Shown: positions 27,274 through 37,275, counted from the stretch's first letter. The stretch is DNA of 41,438 nucleotides from Chitinophaga pinensis (GCA_945890895.1 CAMDDG010000019.1:1-41438); one strand, 5' to 3'. The notes: generated from the letters alone by a model not told the origin. A program made the numbers and translations.

Positions 27274-30200
27274 TTATTTAATTATAACTCTTTGCGTATA
27301 AAATCTACCTTCTACTTGTGTAGATAGAATAAATACACCATTATAACCTGTCATATCAATTTTATATACATTAGCATTATTGCCATTTCCACAATCTAAC
27401 ATGGTATTAATCTGCTTAATCATTCTACCGTTAATATCCAATATTTCCATATTCCCTATGACTTTCTTACTTTCAATAGTTATCAAACCATTACTTGGAT
27501 TCGGGAAACAACGAATGCCAGCCGTAATAAATGAATTAACAGAATTCACTTCGTTGTCTTTTATGGTAACCGTAATAACGGAATCTTTACCTATCATACC
27601 TGGACCTTGAAGATTTCTCAAAGCAAAAATCAAAGTCTTGTCGCTATCATAAACGTTATCGTCGGAAATATTCGCTCTTACAACATAGTAGTTGTTGTTC
27701 TTCTTAACATTTACAGTGCGCGTATTGTAATCATAATCCATTGGTGAAACTGCAGTTCCGCCTATACACACTATATCTACACTGAAATTCTCGTCGGTAG
27801 GAAGAATATTTAACTCCATAGTGAATGAATCAGCTAACTCCGTAATTTCATCAACCGATTTAGAGAATTTAATAGTAGGTAAGGAAGCCATTGTGAAATC
27901 ACTCAATGAACGAGGAGCTAAATAATATTTCTCGAAATAAGGTGATTTATTATCAAATTGAATTCCTAAACCAGTTACATTGAAATAACCAGTTGGAGCT
28001 GTAGTTCCATCGATATTAGTTTCAGCATCGATATTTAAGGTATCTATTCTACCATCAGTACTTTCAACTCTTACGTATTTAAATCCATTTGAATTTAGAG
28101 CGGTTTCAGGCCATTCTAAAGGATCTACTAATTTCACTCTACGCATTTGAATTAAATCAGATTCATTTGATTCTCCAACTTTCGAAGTTAAAACTACAGG
28201 GGATTTTAATTTTGCATTCGAGCTTAACCAAACAATAGTATCTAGGTTATCCATTTGAGCACTACCTTGGAACTGAGAAACACGACCTTGAATCAAAACT
28301 GAATCACCTTCGTTTACAGCATATCCATACGTTTTACTAGCAGAGAATACCCCAATACCACCAGTTTGATCTCTAACTGTAAAACCTAAACCTGTGCTAC
28401 GAGTATTAACTCCATAAACTACACCAAAGATTCTGCAACGTACACCTGAGGAATCTACTGTACCATCTGCTTTGGTTTGCTTATTAATTTTACCAATTGT
28501 ATATACCGGTAAATCATCATCAATGATATTAACTATGAATGAATCTGGTTGAAGTATTATTACGTTTGATACATTTATTAAACCAAATTTAATTCTTTCA
28601 TTTCCTTCAAAAATTGCATCGTCCTTAATTGGTACATTAAATACAATGGTATCGGGAGTGGTATTTGAAATGGTTTTAATCTGAGATGTTGGACTGAATG
28701 TAAAGTCTGAACCTTCTTTTGCGGAACTCTCAGACGTATACAAGCGCAAAGCAAAGTCGCCACCCGCATCTTTTCTATTTACAACTCGAACTTTTACATC
28801 AACTGATTTACCCGTTTCATTAACATTGATTGATTTTCCAATCATTTGAATCGTACTTGGACCATCATTATCTTGAATTATAACACGAATCATAGAATCG
28901 CGAACAATTCCATCGCCCGAAATTTTACGAATTACCAAATTAATGGTGTCGTCTGGATCTGCTTTTACATCATCCCCCACTTTTGCAAAAATGGTAACCG
29001 AGTCAGGACCCGTTGATTTTCCAAAAGAGAAGGTAGTATCATTGTAAGTCTGACTTAATGAAAATTCTGAAGGAATCAATGTACTATCACCTTTTGACTT
29101 AACCATCAATCTAATTCTAGACTGAGTAGTTACACCGCGATCGATTTTAATTTCAATACCTACTTTACCAGCACCTTCATTTACTGTTACTTCTTTTGCC
29201 TTAACAGAAACATATGCATCATCATTATCCAAAATATCGATACCATGAGAAGTTTCAGTTCCCAACTTACTATTTGTTGGTTGATCTAACTTCAAGAAAA
29301 TAGATTCAGTACCCTCAGAAATATTATCATCAACTAACGTAATTGCCGTAGTATCCAAAACATCATAACCAGGTTTGAAGGTTATGGTTTTAGGGGATGT
29401 AATTGAGTAATCGGTACCAGAACCGGTGGCTGTTCCTCCACTAATCGATAATCGTACGGTTTGATCTTCCGAATTGCTATACTTACGAGAAACATAGACT
29501 TCTACTTTACCAGATCCTTCATTTGTAGTTGAATTTCTCTTCCAAAATTGGATTTCTGGTTGAACCAATGGAGCTTCAAACTGGCTTATTTTTACAGGAC
29601 TTGAGATTCCACCTGTTGGGCTTTTTGTGCTAATATTGCCAGGCCCCCATACTCCGTCTTTATCGAAGTTATTGTATACAAACAAACCATTTTTTGAATT
29701 TAATTGCACAATAGCTCTAACACCTGAATCCAAATCATTTGGAATAAAACTTCCCCATCTCCCTGACTTGCCAAAAACGGAATCTCTGAACCAAGTAGGT
29801 ACTGTGGATGTTGTAGGGATTACATATGTAGCGCCTGTATGCACATCACCTTGAATACTAGCAATAGTAACCGGCCTACCTTGGCCATTGGTATTGTCAT
29901 ATAAAGCTACAAAATTAGTTGTATCTCCGAAAGATTTCCCCCAAATACCTGTTCCTGAACTTGTACCAGTAGTAGTTCCATAACTGATTACTTGCAATGA
30001 ATCTTCACAATAATACTTTAACGTATCATTCGATTGAATGCCTAAAAATGTGATCGATAAATACAAATGATTTCCTGCTGTAAATCTACCAGATCCCGTT
30101 CCTACTATTCCGAACCAACCCTCGTAATCTCCTGTCATGGATGCGGTAATTGTATCATGCTCAGTATTTGAAAATGAAGGGCTCGTAATATAATGTTGCT

Positions 30201-30486
30201 TACCATTGGATTTGATATACATACCATTTCCGGCTCCTGGAGCTATAGAAGTTGATGTCATTTCTTGCAAACTACAAGCACGGATAATGTACTTGTAAGA
30301 AGAATTTGGCATCAAATTCATAATTCTCAAACGAGCATAAGTTACTCCCCGTCCGTTACTCGCACCGCTAGCAATATACTTCGGCACCATTACTCCCATC
30401 ACATTTTGGGATGTTCGCTGAGCATTTGACTTTTGAAAAATCGCAGTCAGCAACATCAACATAATTAAATAGTATCTTTTTGTCAT
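27274..30486 (-). CDS. T9SS-exported surface protein with Calx-beta domains
   Basis: This 1070-residue protein has a signal peptide (about residues 1-22, ending SNAQ). Residues 23-300 form an uncharacterised beta-rich region. Calx-beta-like domains follow at about 310-421, 425-541 and 545-657, each ending in an acidic turn such as DNDD or DNDG. Residues 661-870 resemble the OB-fold/lamin-type region of DUF5689 proteins. A fourth Calx-beta-like domain lies at about 870-978. The last 80 residues are a type A T9SS sorting domain, with CFPNPSNG, MEILDINGR, GVF and a basic end RVIIK. Calx-beta domains usually bind calcium and serve adhesion, so a surface or secreted adhesin is likely. A -7 box lies 18 bases upstream and a terminator follows, so it is a single-gene unit. 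Confidence 0.88.
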   Translation of the reverse strand: MTKRYYLIMLMLLTAIFQKSNAQRTSQNVMGVMVPKYIASGASNGRGVTYARLRIMNLMPNSSYKYIIRACSLQEMTSTSIAPGAGNGMYIKSNGKQHYITSPSFSNTEHDTITASMTGDYEGWFGIVGTGSGRFTAGNHLYLSITFLGIQSNDTLKYYCEDSLQVISYGTTTGTSSGTGIWGKSFGDTTNFVALYDNTNGQGRPVTIASIQGDVHTGATYVIPTTSTVPTWFRDSVFGKSGRWGSFIPNDLDSGVRAIVQLNSKNGLFVYNNFDKDGVWGPGNISTKSPTGGISSPVKISQFEAPLVQPEIQFWKRNSTTNEGSGKVEVYVSRKYSNSEDQTVRLSISGGTATGSGTDYSITSPKTITFKPGYDVLDTTAITLVDDNISEGTESIFLKLDQPTNSKLGTETSHGIDILDNDDAYVSVKAKEVTVNEGAGKVGIEIKIDRGVTTQSRIRLMVKSKGDSTLIPSEFSLSQTYNDTTFSFGKSTGPDSVTIFAKVGDDVKADPDDTINLVIRKISGDGIVRDSMIRVIIQDNDGPSTIQMIGKSINVNETGKSVDVKVRVVNRKDAGGDFALRLYTSESSAKEGSDFTFSPTSQIKTISNTTPDTIVFNVPIKDDAIFEGNERIKFGLINVSNVIILQPDSFIVNIIDDDLPVYTIGKINKQTKADGTVDSSGVRCRIFGVVYGVNTRSTGLGFTVRDQTGGIGVFSASKTYGYAVNEGDSVLIQGRVSQFQGSAQMDNLDTIVWLSSNAKLKSPVVLTSKVGESNESDLIQMRRVKLVDPLEWPETALNSNGFKYVRVESTDGRIDTLNIDAETNIDGTTAPTGYFNVTGLGIQFDNKSPYFEKYYLAPRSLSDFTMASLPTIKFSKSVDEITELADSFTMELNILPTDENFSVDIVCIGGTAVSPMDYDYNTRTVNVKKNNNYYVVRANISDDNVYDSDKTLIFALRNLQGPGMIGKDSVITVTIKDNEVNSVNSFITAGIRCFPNPSNGLITIESKKVIGNMEILDINGRMIKQINTMLDCGNGNNANVYKIDMTGYNGVFILSTQVEGRFYTQRVIIK

Positions 30487-30504
30487 AATGAAGATAGTTT
30501 ACAA

Positions 30505-30512
30505 CAAAAATA
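30505..30512 (-). promoter_or_regulatory. -7 promoter box of the Calx-beta gene
   Basis: The minus strand reads TATTTTTG, a match to TAnnTTTG, 18 bases before the ATG at 30486. A TTG occurs 15 bp upstream of the box, slightly closer than usual. Confidence 0.45.
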
Positions 30513-30534
30513 GTCAATTTCCCTTATCAATCTA

Positions 30535-31305
30535 CTACTTATTGGTCAGCCCTAACGAGCATACTCCAATTTTTACTTTTAAATTATCATTGATAGCATG
30601 GTAACATGTCTCTATTGTTGCTCCTGTCGTAATAATATCATCAACAATAATTAACAATAACGAGGTATCCACTAGATTCTCTTTATGATCAAATCTAGTT
30701 TGGAATTCGCTAGAATTAAATCTAAAAACACCTTGCATATTTTCAAATCTAGAAACTCGGTTCATCCGAGTCTGTGAATCTCGCATGACGGTCCGTTCCA
30801 ATAAATCTGCTTGAATCTCGTATCCGCAAATTTTGGATATACCTTTAGCAATTTCTTCAGTTTGATTGTATCCTCGTTTTTTTCTTTTTTCGGGGGACAT
30901 TGGAACTGGAATCAAAACAACTTCATGTGATTTGAGGTATTCCAAATCTATCAAACTCTCCCCCATTACTGTGCCCAAATAATGAGCAATTTCTGGATTT
31001 CCTTTATACTTAAGTTCCTTAATAATATCTGATGTCTTACTACCGCTTCGGTACTCCATCCAACCCCAACAAAATTCAAAATTACATCTACCCCAAAACA
31101 CTTTTCCAATTTCATTTTTCATAGTATAATCCTGAAAATCGAGTAACGGCAAGTCATAGAAGCAGTGAACGCATAAATATTTTTCATATTTTCCCCAAAG
31201 AGTATTCCCACATACCACACAATGTCGTGGATAAACCAAATCTAACATTTCTTGAAATACTATATGCGAATTCCCAAACTTCCAAAATTCTTGAATGCGA
31301 TTCAT
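30535..31305 (-). CDS. comF: ComF-family phosphoribosyltransferase
   Basis: This 256-residue protein has the double-zinc-finger start of ComF: C29xxC32 (CVVC) and C45xxC48 (CVHC). A phosphoribosyltransferase-type domain follows, with PVPMSPEKRKKRGYNQTEEIAK and the PRPP-binding IVDDIITTGAT at about residues 215-227. ComF is needed for DNA uptake during natural transformation in several bacteria, but its biochemical substrate is unclear and many non-competent species carry it. No other competence gene is in the window. It is divergent from the ABC exporter gene at 31403. Confidence 0.92.
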   Translation of the reverse strand: MNRIQEFWKFGNSHIVFQEMLDLVYPRHCVVCGNTLWGKYEKYLCVHCFYDLPLLDFQDYTMKNEIGKVFWGRCNFEFCWGWMEYRSGSKTSDIIKELKYKGNPEIAHYLGTVMGESLIDLEYLKSHEVVLIPVPMSPEKRKKRGYNQTEEIAKGISKICGYEIQADLLERTVMRDSQTRMNRVSRFENMQGVFRFNSSEFQTRFDHKENLVDTSLLLIIVDDIITTGATIETCYHAINDNLKVKIGVCSLGLTNK

Positions 31306-31375
31306 TTTCGTCGATTATTTTTAAACAACTACATTTAATTCAACTGCTTCCCTTAAAATTCAAGCACTTTTACAC

Positions 31376-31383
31376 GACCTTTG
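31376..31383 (+). promoter_or_regulatory. Imperfect -7 box of the ABC-TPR-barrel operon
   Basis: GACCTTTG differs from TAnnTTTG by its first base only and lies 19 bases before the ATG at 31403. It is the best promoter candidate in the gap between comF and the ABC gene. Confidence 0.3.
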
Positions 31384-31402
31384 TTATGCACTTTTTACAA
31401 CT

Positions 31403-33241
31403 ATGGCTAAACGCAACCACTCAACCGAAAATCCAGATATTCCTAAAGCGAAATTTTCAAAGGAAAATTTTAAAAAATCCCTAAGATTATTTCGATATAT
31501 GTCGAGGAAAAATAGGTGGCTTTTTGCACTTGGAACACTTTTCTTAGCTATTTCAGCGGGTGCCTCAATAATGTTTCCCAAACTCATTGGAAATATGATG
31601 GACGGAGTTTTTGTGTACGACAAAACAGGTATATCTACAGCTCCTAATTCATCAAAATTGCGTGAAATTGCTTTCTATTTTATTTATCTCTTCGCAGTTC
31701 AGGCATTATTCAGTTTTCTAAGAATTGTATTATACGTGAAGGTAACTGAGAACATGACTTTTTCCCTTCGAAAAGATCTTTATAAGTCAGTAATAGGTCA
31801 GAAATTGGACTTTTTTCAGGAGAATCGAGTTGGTGAGATTTTATCTCGGTTCAGCTCCGACATTTCTCAGATTCAAGATACCTTTACGACCAATCTTGCT
31901 ATGTTCCTTCGTCAAATTTTAGTAGGTGTTGGAGGAGTAGTTTTAATTTTTTATACCTCAAAAGAGTTAGCATTTTACATGTTACTTACTATTCCGGTAA
32001 TTATCGTAATTGCTCTGTTTTTTGGAAGATTTATACGCAACATTTCTAAAGAAGTCCAAGATATTACAGCCAAAAATAGTGTTATTGTTGAAGAAACCAC
32101 ATCTGGAATTGTAAATGTTAAAGCATTTACAAACGAAGAATTTGAATTAAATCGATACGTTCAAAATGCAGATTTTTTACAAAAAGAAAGCATTAAACGT
32201 GGATATTGGAGGGGTGCTTTCTCTTCATTTATCATAGTTTGTCTTTTCGGTGCAATTGTTTGGCTTATTTTTATGGGATTGGGTATGGTACAAAAAGGAG
32301 AACTTGCCGTTGGCGAACTATTCAACTTCATGTTACTTACCGCTTTTGTAGGTGCCAGTATTGGTGGTTTAGCAGAACAATTTGTTCAAATACAAAAAAC
32401 ACTGGGAGCCATTGATCGAGTTCTCGACATCATTGATTCTCCCGTTGAAATAAACAATGTTACAGAATCCGTTCCCACCAATTCTAAGTTATCACTTGAA
32501 AAAATTGAATTTGCTTATCCATCTCGACCTAATAACTTAATCCTTAAAGATATCTCCTTTACACTTTCACCCGGCACTACCACTGCGCTTGTGGGACCAA
32601 GTGGTTCTGGAAAAACCACTATAACTGCATTGCTTTACCAGTTTTATCATCCTACTTCTGGACAGATTCAATTGAATAATACGGATATAACCCAATTTGA
32701 TTTACACGAATACAGGTCACAATTTGCCTTGGTACCCCAAGAAGTACTGCTTTTTGGCGGAACCATTTTAGAAAATATTGCATACGGCAATCCAAATGCA
32801 AGTACAGATCAAATTTATCAAGCTGCTAAAGATGCTTACTGTTGGAATTTTATTCAAGATTTTCCAGAAGGTTTTAACACAGAAGTCGGAGATCGAGGAT
32901 TAAAACTATCAGGTGGACAAAAACAACGTATCGCCATTGCACGAGCTATTTTGCGAAACCCTCAATTTTTAATATTGGATGAAGCCACTTCAGCTCTTGA
33001 TTCTGAAAGTGAATTTGAAGTTCAAAAAGCTTTACAGAAATTAATGCAAAACCGTACTTCACTAGTAATTGCACACCGTTTGAGCACCATAAGAAGCGCA
33101 GATAACATTTTAGTGATAAAAAATGGAAAGATTTTAGAATCTGGAGATCACCAAAGTTTAATGAATCTAGATCAAGGGATTTACAAAAACATGGTAGAAA
33201 AACAATTAGAGCCAAGTGATTTTTTCTCTAACTTAGATTAA
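31403..33241 (+). CDS. ABC exporter half-transporter
   Basis: This 612-residue ABCB-type protein begins with a 30-residue polar lead and then six membrane helices (about residues 38-330). The ATPase has Walker A GPSGSGKT (398-405), signature LSGGQ (502-506), Walker B LILDE (523-527) and an H-loop in IAHRLST. The loop VETTSGIVNVKAFTNE is the coupling-helix region. The substrate is unknown; lipids, peptides and drugs are all possible for this family. It is the first of three tightly spaced plus-strand genes (TPR protein, then barrel protein). The start is ATG at 31403. An ATG at 31386 is in another frame. Confidence 0.92.
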   Translation: MAKRNHSTENPDIPKAKFSKENFKKSLRLFRYMSRKNRWLFALGTLFLAISAGASIMFPKLIGNMMDGVFVYDKTGISTAPNSSKLREIAFYFIYLFAVQALFSFLRIVLYVKVTENMTFSLRKDLYKSVIGQKLDFFQENRVGEILSRFSSDISQIQDTFTTNLAMFLRQILVGVGGVVLIFYTSKELAFYMLLTIPVIIVIALFFGRFIRNISKEVQDITAKNSVIVEETTSGIVNVKAFTNEEFELNRYVQNADFLQKESIKRGYWRGAFSSFIIVCLFGAIVWLIFMGLGMVQKGELAVGELFNFMLLTAFVGASIGGLAEQFVQIQKTLGAIDRVLDIIDSPVEINNVTESVPTNSKLSLEKIEFAYPSRPNNLILKDISFTLSPGTTTALVGPSGSGKTTITALLYQFYHPTSGQIQLNNTDITQFDLHEYRSQFALVPQEVLLFGGTILENIAYGNPNASTDQIYQAAKDAYCWNFIQDFPEGFNTEVGDRGLKLSGGQKQRIAIARAILRNPQFLILDEATSALDSESEFEVQKALQKLMQNRTSLVIAHRLSTIRSADNILVIKNGKILESGDHQSLMNLDQGIYKNMVEKQLEPSDFFSNLD

Positions 33242-33279
33242 AATTAATTTTGAAACAATTAACATACTTCAAAAACAAT

Positions 33280-35085
33280 ATGAATGCATTGAATTTAAAA
33301 TGGTTTTTGCTTTTTCTTTGTTTTGGAAGTGTTTCTGTTTTTGCCCAATCCAATGATCAACTAGCTCGTCAGCTTTTTGAAGACAAATCGTTTGATAAAG
33401 CTGTAATTTTATATGAGGAATTAGCCGACAAGCATCCCCAAAATCAAGAATATTATGAGAACTATGTTCAGAGTTTAATTCAACTCAATGAACACAAAAA
33501 AGCTCTAAAACACATCAAAAAGATAGGTAAGAAGAGTGCAAATCCGATTCAATTCCTTGTAGATGAATGCTGGGTTTTATCTTTAAAAAATGACACAAAG
33601 AATGAGAGTGATAAACTGTTTTCATTCATCTTGGAAAAGTCTAAGAATAATTTAAATGTTGCACTGCTTTCGGCAGATCTATTTAAATACCGCAATCTAT
33701 CAGAAAAATCCATTCAGATTTTACAACAAGCCGAAGAAGTATTCGGCGATAACCCCCAACTATCGAATGAAATTGCTCTGCTTTATTTGGAAAATGGCAA
33801 CCGACTTAAAGCATTGGAACGGTACCTCGACCTTATGGTTAGTTCCAATATTCGATATGAACAATTAAAACAAATTTTTGATACCTACATTACAGATAGT
33901 GCAGATATTGTTTCGCTTCAGCAACTACTGATGGTAAAAATACAACAGTATCCCAATGTACCAGCACTTGCGGAATGGTTAAAATGGACATTTGTTAACC
34001 TGCAGGATTGGGATAAAGCATTTATCTACGCTCGATCATTAGATAAACGTTTAAAGGAAGACGGACGTAGAGTGTACGATGTTGGGATTTTATGTTACTC
34101 AAATCAAGCATTTACCACTGCTGAAAAATGTTTCTCTTATTGTGTAAGTTTAGGTGAAAACGGAAATGACTTTTCTCGATCACAGACCTTTTTGCTTCAA
34201 AGTCGCTATAATCGTTTAAAATTGCAATACAATGATAGCCAAGATTGGTCTTCATTAATACTTGAATGTAAAAAATTTATTGCTGAAAATGGACCTATTA
34301 ACGATGCACTTCCTGTAGCTGAAATATTAAGTGAATTGTATGTCCAAAAACTAAAAAACAGCGATTCTGCAATTGTAGTTTTAGAACCCTTTGTAGAATC
34401 TAAATTTCTTCAAAAATCAGCCACTGCTCAAGCAAAAATTGCACTTGCTGATGTTTTAACTATTTCTGGGGATGTTTGGCAATGTGAATTACTTTTAGCA
34501 CAAGTAGAAAAATCCTTCACAGAAGACAACATAGGCCAAACAGCAAAATTTAAACGTGCTGAACTTTCTTTCTATCGAGGAGATTACGAATGGGCAAATA
34601 TGCAATTAGATGTGCTGAAAGGAGCAACATCAAGGGTAATTTCCAACGACGCCATGGAATTGTCGTTATGCATAACAGACAATCTCGGTGTAGACAGTAA
34701 CTATACAGCAATGAACTATTTTTCCAAAGCCAAACTATATCAAAAAATGATGCTTTTTGATAGTTCCTTGTATTATGCAAACTTAATCACAGTTCAATTT
34801 CCGTCACATTCTTTGGGGGATGATGTATTATATCTAAAAGCTAAAATCTCCGAATCTCGGGGTGACTATGAACGGGCGAAGGATTTATATAACACTCTAA
34901 TTGGTGCTTATCCTAACGATATTTTAGCGGATAATGCTTATTATTATTTAGCTCAAATTTATCAGTACAAATTAAATAATCCTGAGAAAGCAAAAGAAGC
35001 CTACCAAAATCTCATAGAAAAACACACAAACAGCATTTTTATTGTAGATTCACGCAATCAATTCAGAAAATTGCGAGGTTTCTAA
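33280..35085 (+). CDS. Exported tetratricopeptide-repeat protein
   Basis: This 601-residue protein has a signal peptide (MNALNLKWFLLFLCFG, cleavage after FAQ). The rest is TPR-like helical repeats, for example SFDKAVILYEELADKHP near the N-terminus, a central part with YNRLKLQYND, and a late pair, ERAKDLYNTLIGAYPND and KAKEAYQNLIEKHTN. Such exported TPR proteins act as periplasmic scaffolds for outer-membrane assembly. The TTG at 33250 in the same frame would add ten polar residues, so the ATG at 33280 is preferred. It lies 38 bp after the ABC gene and 2 bp before the barrel gene, which suggests a joint role in the envelope. Confidence 0.85.
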   Translation: MNALNLKWFLLFLCFGSVSVFAQSNDQLARQLFEDKSFDKAVILYEELADKHPQNQEYYENYVQSLIQLNEHKKALKHIKKIGKKSANPIQFLVDECWVLSLKNDTKNESDKLFSFILEKSKNNLNVALLSADLFKYRNLSEKSIQILQQAEEVFGDNPQLSNEIALLYLENGNRLKALERYLDLMVSSNIRYEQLKQIFDTYITDSADIVSLQQLLMVKIQQYPNVPALAEWLKWTFVNLQDWDKAFIYARSLDKRLKEDGRRVYDVGILCYSNQAFTTAEKCFSYCVSLGENGNDFSRSQTFLLQSRYNRLKLQYNDSQDWSSLILECKKFIAENGPINDALPVAEILSELYVQKLKNSDSAIVVLEPFVESKFLQKSATAQAKIALADVLTISGDVWQCELLLAQVEKSFTEDNIGQTAKFKRAELSFYRGDYEWANMQLDVLKGATSRVISNDAMELSLCITDNLGVDSNYTAMNYFSKAKLYQKMMLFDSSLYYANLITVQFPSHSLGDDVLYLKAKISESRGDYERAKDLYNTLIGAYPNDILADNAYYYLAQIYQYKLNNPEKAKEAYQNLIEKHTNSIFIVDSRNQFRKLRGF

Positions 35086-35087
35086 TT

Positions 35088-36527
35088 ATGGTTATAAAAA
35101 CAAATCCCACAATATTTATTATTAATATTCGGAATTTAAACGTTCAACAGATATTACGATCAAATATTTCATTTTTGGATGCTAGAATATCTTCTAATTC
35201 GTATTATTACTATTACCTCAAATCATATGCATACTTCAATAAAAGAACATTATTTACATCCATATTAATATTGCTGTTAAGTTTTTTCTCAAATGATGTA
35301 AATGCACAACTTGAAAATCACATATTCAATTCGCCATTAACTACAGCTATTGAACAATCTGGATTAAAATCCGACAGTCAATCAAATATTCGAATTCCCA
35401 ATATTTATTCCTCATGGATGTTTAAATCCAAAAAATTCATGAGTCCAGAGTTAAATATTTCAGACCCATTTCCATATATGGGGAAAAATGCTATTGGGTT
35501 AACCTCTCTGAATTATTTTAAAAACAATGAATACAGCGAATTTCACAATCCAGGTGAAACATTGTTGGGAACGCAATTAATTATTGGATTAAACAACGTA
35601 AATCTTAAACATAAAGAGCGATATTTCCGAGAAGAAAAGAAATCAAACCGACCAAAGTTATTGCAATCACGTATGAACTTAGGTCTTTTATTAAATTATC
35701 AGTACGGTGGCAATCAAGTTCAAGTATTCCCATTGATGAATATTCAATATTTTTTCAGCCGTTCTTATTTCAATTTTGGAAGTCTCAATTCCAACACCAA
35801 TCATCGATTAACAGAAGCCATCTACAATTATGAATATACGTTTACCAAACCCATCGAATACGGTATTGAGTTTCGCAAATTTTCAAAGCGCTTGGATTTC
35901 AATACTTGGCTTGAATTTCGACAGTTAGCCATTAGAAAAACGTCACAACAAGAAATCATAGCATTTGGCAACCGCTTTTATTACCATATTATCACTGGAA
36001 AACACCATAATTTTGGAAGAGTTACCATACCTATTCAAACAATGATATATCATCGAGGCGGTGAGGCACTGGCAGTTGGAAAACCTATTAACACATTGGT
36101 AAATTATGCAACGGGTTTGAAATATACCTCAAATAGAAATTATTGGAACACAGAAATATTATATTTAGGAGCAAATGATATTTCCCCTGAACCTTTGAAA
36201 ACACAAAAGAATGGTCATGCCATTTTTTTAAATACAACAGTTCATTTCAATCAATACTTGGGGATGGTACTTTCTTATTTCAATGGCTATAATTATTCAA
36301 GTCCACTAGGCGCAAGATTATTTTCGAATGAATATGTTTCAATCAATGACAATCGCTCACACCGCAGACAACTTATTCAAACTCGCTTATTTTACAGCAA
36401 ACAAATCCCCAATACTCCATCTATTATAGATATTCGAGTAGAGCCAATTTACATTCTTGATCGAAATCAATTTGCATTTTCTACTGGTCTGTATTTTAAA
36501 TATATTATTGGCCACTATACATATTAA
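35088..36527 (+). CDS. Probable outer-membrane beta-barrel protein
   Basis: This 479-residue protein has a hydrophobic signal-like segment at about residues 55-71, ending in NAQ, and then many aromatic amphipathic strands with a final strand FSTGLYFKYIIGHYTY ending in Tyr, as in outer-membrane barrels. The family is not recognised. The start is uncertain. The ATG at 35088 gives about 50 residues, rich in Asn and Tyr, before the signal core, which is unusually long. A TTG at 35175 would give a 24-residue lead. The gene follows the TPR gene by 2 bp, so expression is coupled. The region after its stop is the 64-bp tandem repeat. Confidence 0.6.
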   Translation: MVIKTNPTIFIINIRNLNVQQILRSNISFLDARISSNSYYYYYLKSYAYFNKRTLFTSILILLLSFFSNDVNAQLENHIFNSPLTTAIEQSGLKSDSQSNIRIPNIYSSWMFKSKKFMSPELNISDPFPYMGKNAIGLTSLNYFKNNEYSEFHNPGETLLGTQLIIGLNNVNLKHKERYFREEKKSNRPKLLQSRMNLGLLLNYQYGGNQVQVFPLMNIQYFFSRSYFNFGSLNSNTNHRLTEAIYNYEYTFTKPIEYGIEFRKFSKRLDFNTWLEFRQLAIRKTSQQEIIAFGNRFYYHIITGKHHNFGRVTIPIQTMIYHRGGEALAVGKPINTLVNYATGLKYTSNRNYWNTEILYLGANDISPEPLKTQKNGHAIFLNTTVHFNQYLGMVLSYFNGYNYSSPLGARLFSNEYVSINDNRSHRRQLIQTRLFYSKQIPNTPSIIDIRVEPIYILDRNQFAFSTGLYFKYIIGHYTY

Positions 36528-36576
36528 TAAATTAGAATAATAGACAAAATAGATGGTCTAATAATTAATCTATTAC

Positions 36577-36730
36577 TATGGCTTACTTCAGATTATGATT
36601 TAGAGTCGATTCAGACTGGATATTTTTACACATTTAACACTATAGCTTATTGCAGATTATGATTTAGAGTCGATTCAGACTGGAGATCTTTACACATTTA
36701 ACACTATAGCTTATTGCAGATTATGATTAA
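36577..36730. repeat. 64-bp tandem repeat, about 2.3 copies
   Basis: Two copies start at 36589 and 36653 (CAGATTATGATTTAG...). They are identical except for two bases near the middle. A third, partial copy begins at 36717. The bases before 36589 also resemble the end of the unit, with several changes, which suggests a decayed fourth partial copy. Each unit holds a short inverted stretch, AGTC-gattca-GACT. It lies in the 278-bp gap between convergent genes, the largest gene-free gap in the window, and contains no good ORF or T-run terminator. Confidence 0.9.
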
Positions 36731-36805
36731 GAATCAAACTCTAAGCTTCGAGAATACTATTAATTTATTATTCAGTTGAATAGATTACTACTCACAAAGT
36801 ACAAC

Positions 36806-37258
36806 TTAGCCTCTGGATTTATCAGTAGCCAACACCATTCTAATACCCAAATTTGCTCCGATTTCCATAACATCAACCATTTGTTGCACTGTTAGATTTC
36901 GATCCAATCTCAGTACTACATTCAAACGATTCTCAGGATTTTCTGGATCATAGAATTCATCTCTACTTTTTATCAGACGTTGTTGCAATTCATCCAAAGA
37001 AACCGGTGTTTTCTCGTTTGCTATAAAGTAAAAAATCTGTGATTTTGTTGGGTCGTTTTCGTCAAACTTAACAGTTAAAATAAAAGGTTTAGTTTGTACT
37101 GTGGAAGTAGTTTTTGCTTTTGGCAACATGATTTTAATGACGTTGGGATTAGCCAATGTACTTGCTATTAGAAAGAATAATAGCAAGAAAAACATGATAT
37201 CATTCAGAGCAGATGATTCTACTTCCGCATCTTCTCTGTGTCTCCTTCTTAATTTCAT
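36806..37258 (-). CDS. exbD: ExbD/TolR biopolymer transport protein
   Basis: This 150-residue protein has a basic start (MKLRRRHRED) and a single membrane helix containing SALNDIMFFLLLFF, with the aspartate used for proton conduction in ExbD/TolR. A periplasmic domain follows, with NVVLRLDRNLTVQQMVDVM near the end. With ExbB it forms a proton-driven motor that energises TonB-type outer-membrane transport, or TolA-type envelope work. It follows exbB with a 17-bp gap. No TonB or second ExbD gene follows, unlike many Bacteroidota clusters, because the next element is the 64-bp repeat. Confidence 0.93.
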   Translation of the reverse strand: MKLRRRHREDAEVESSALNDIMFFLLLFFLIASTLANPNVIKIMLPKAKTTSTVQTKPFILTVKFDENDPTKSQIFYFIANEKTPVSLDELQQRLIKSRDEFYDPENPENRLNVVLRLDRNLTVQQMVDVMEIGANLGIRMVLATDKSRG

Positions 37259-37275
37259 CTTAAATTAGAATAAAA

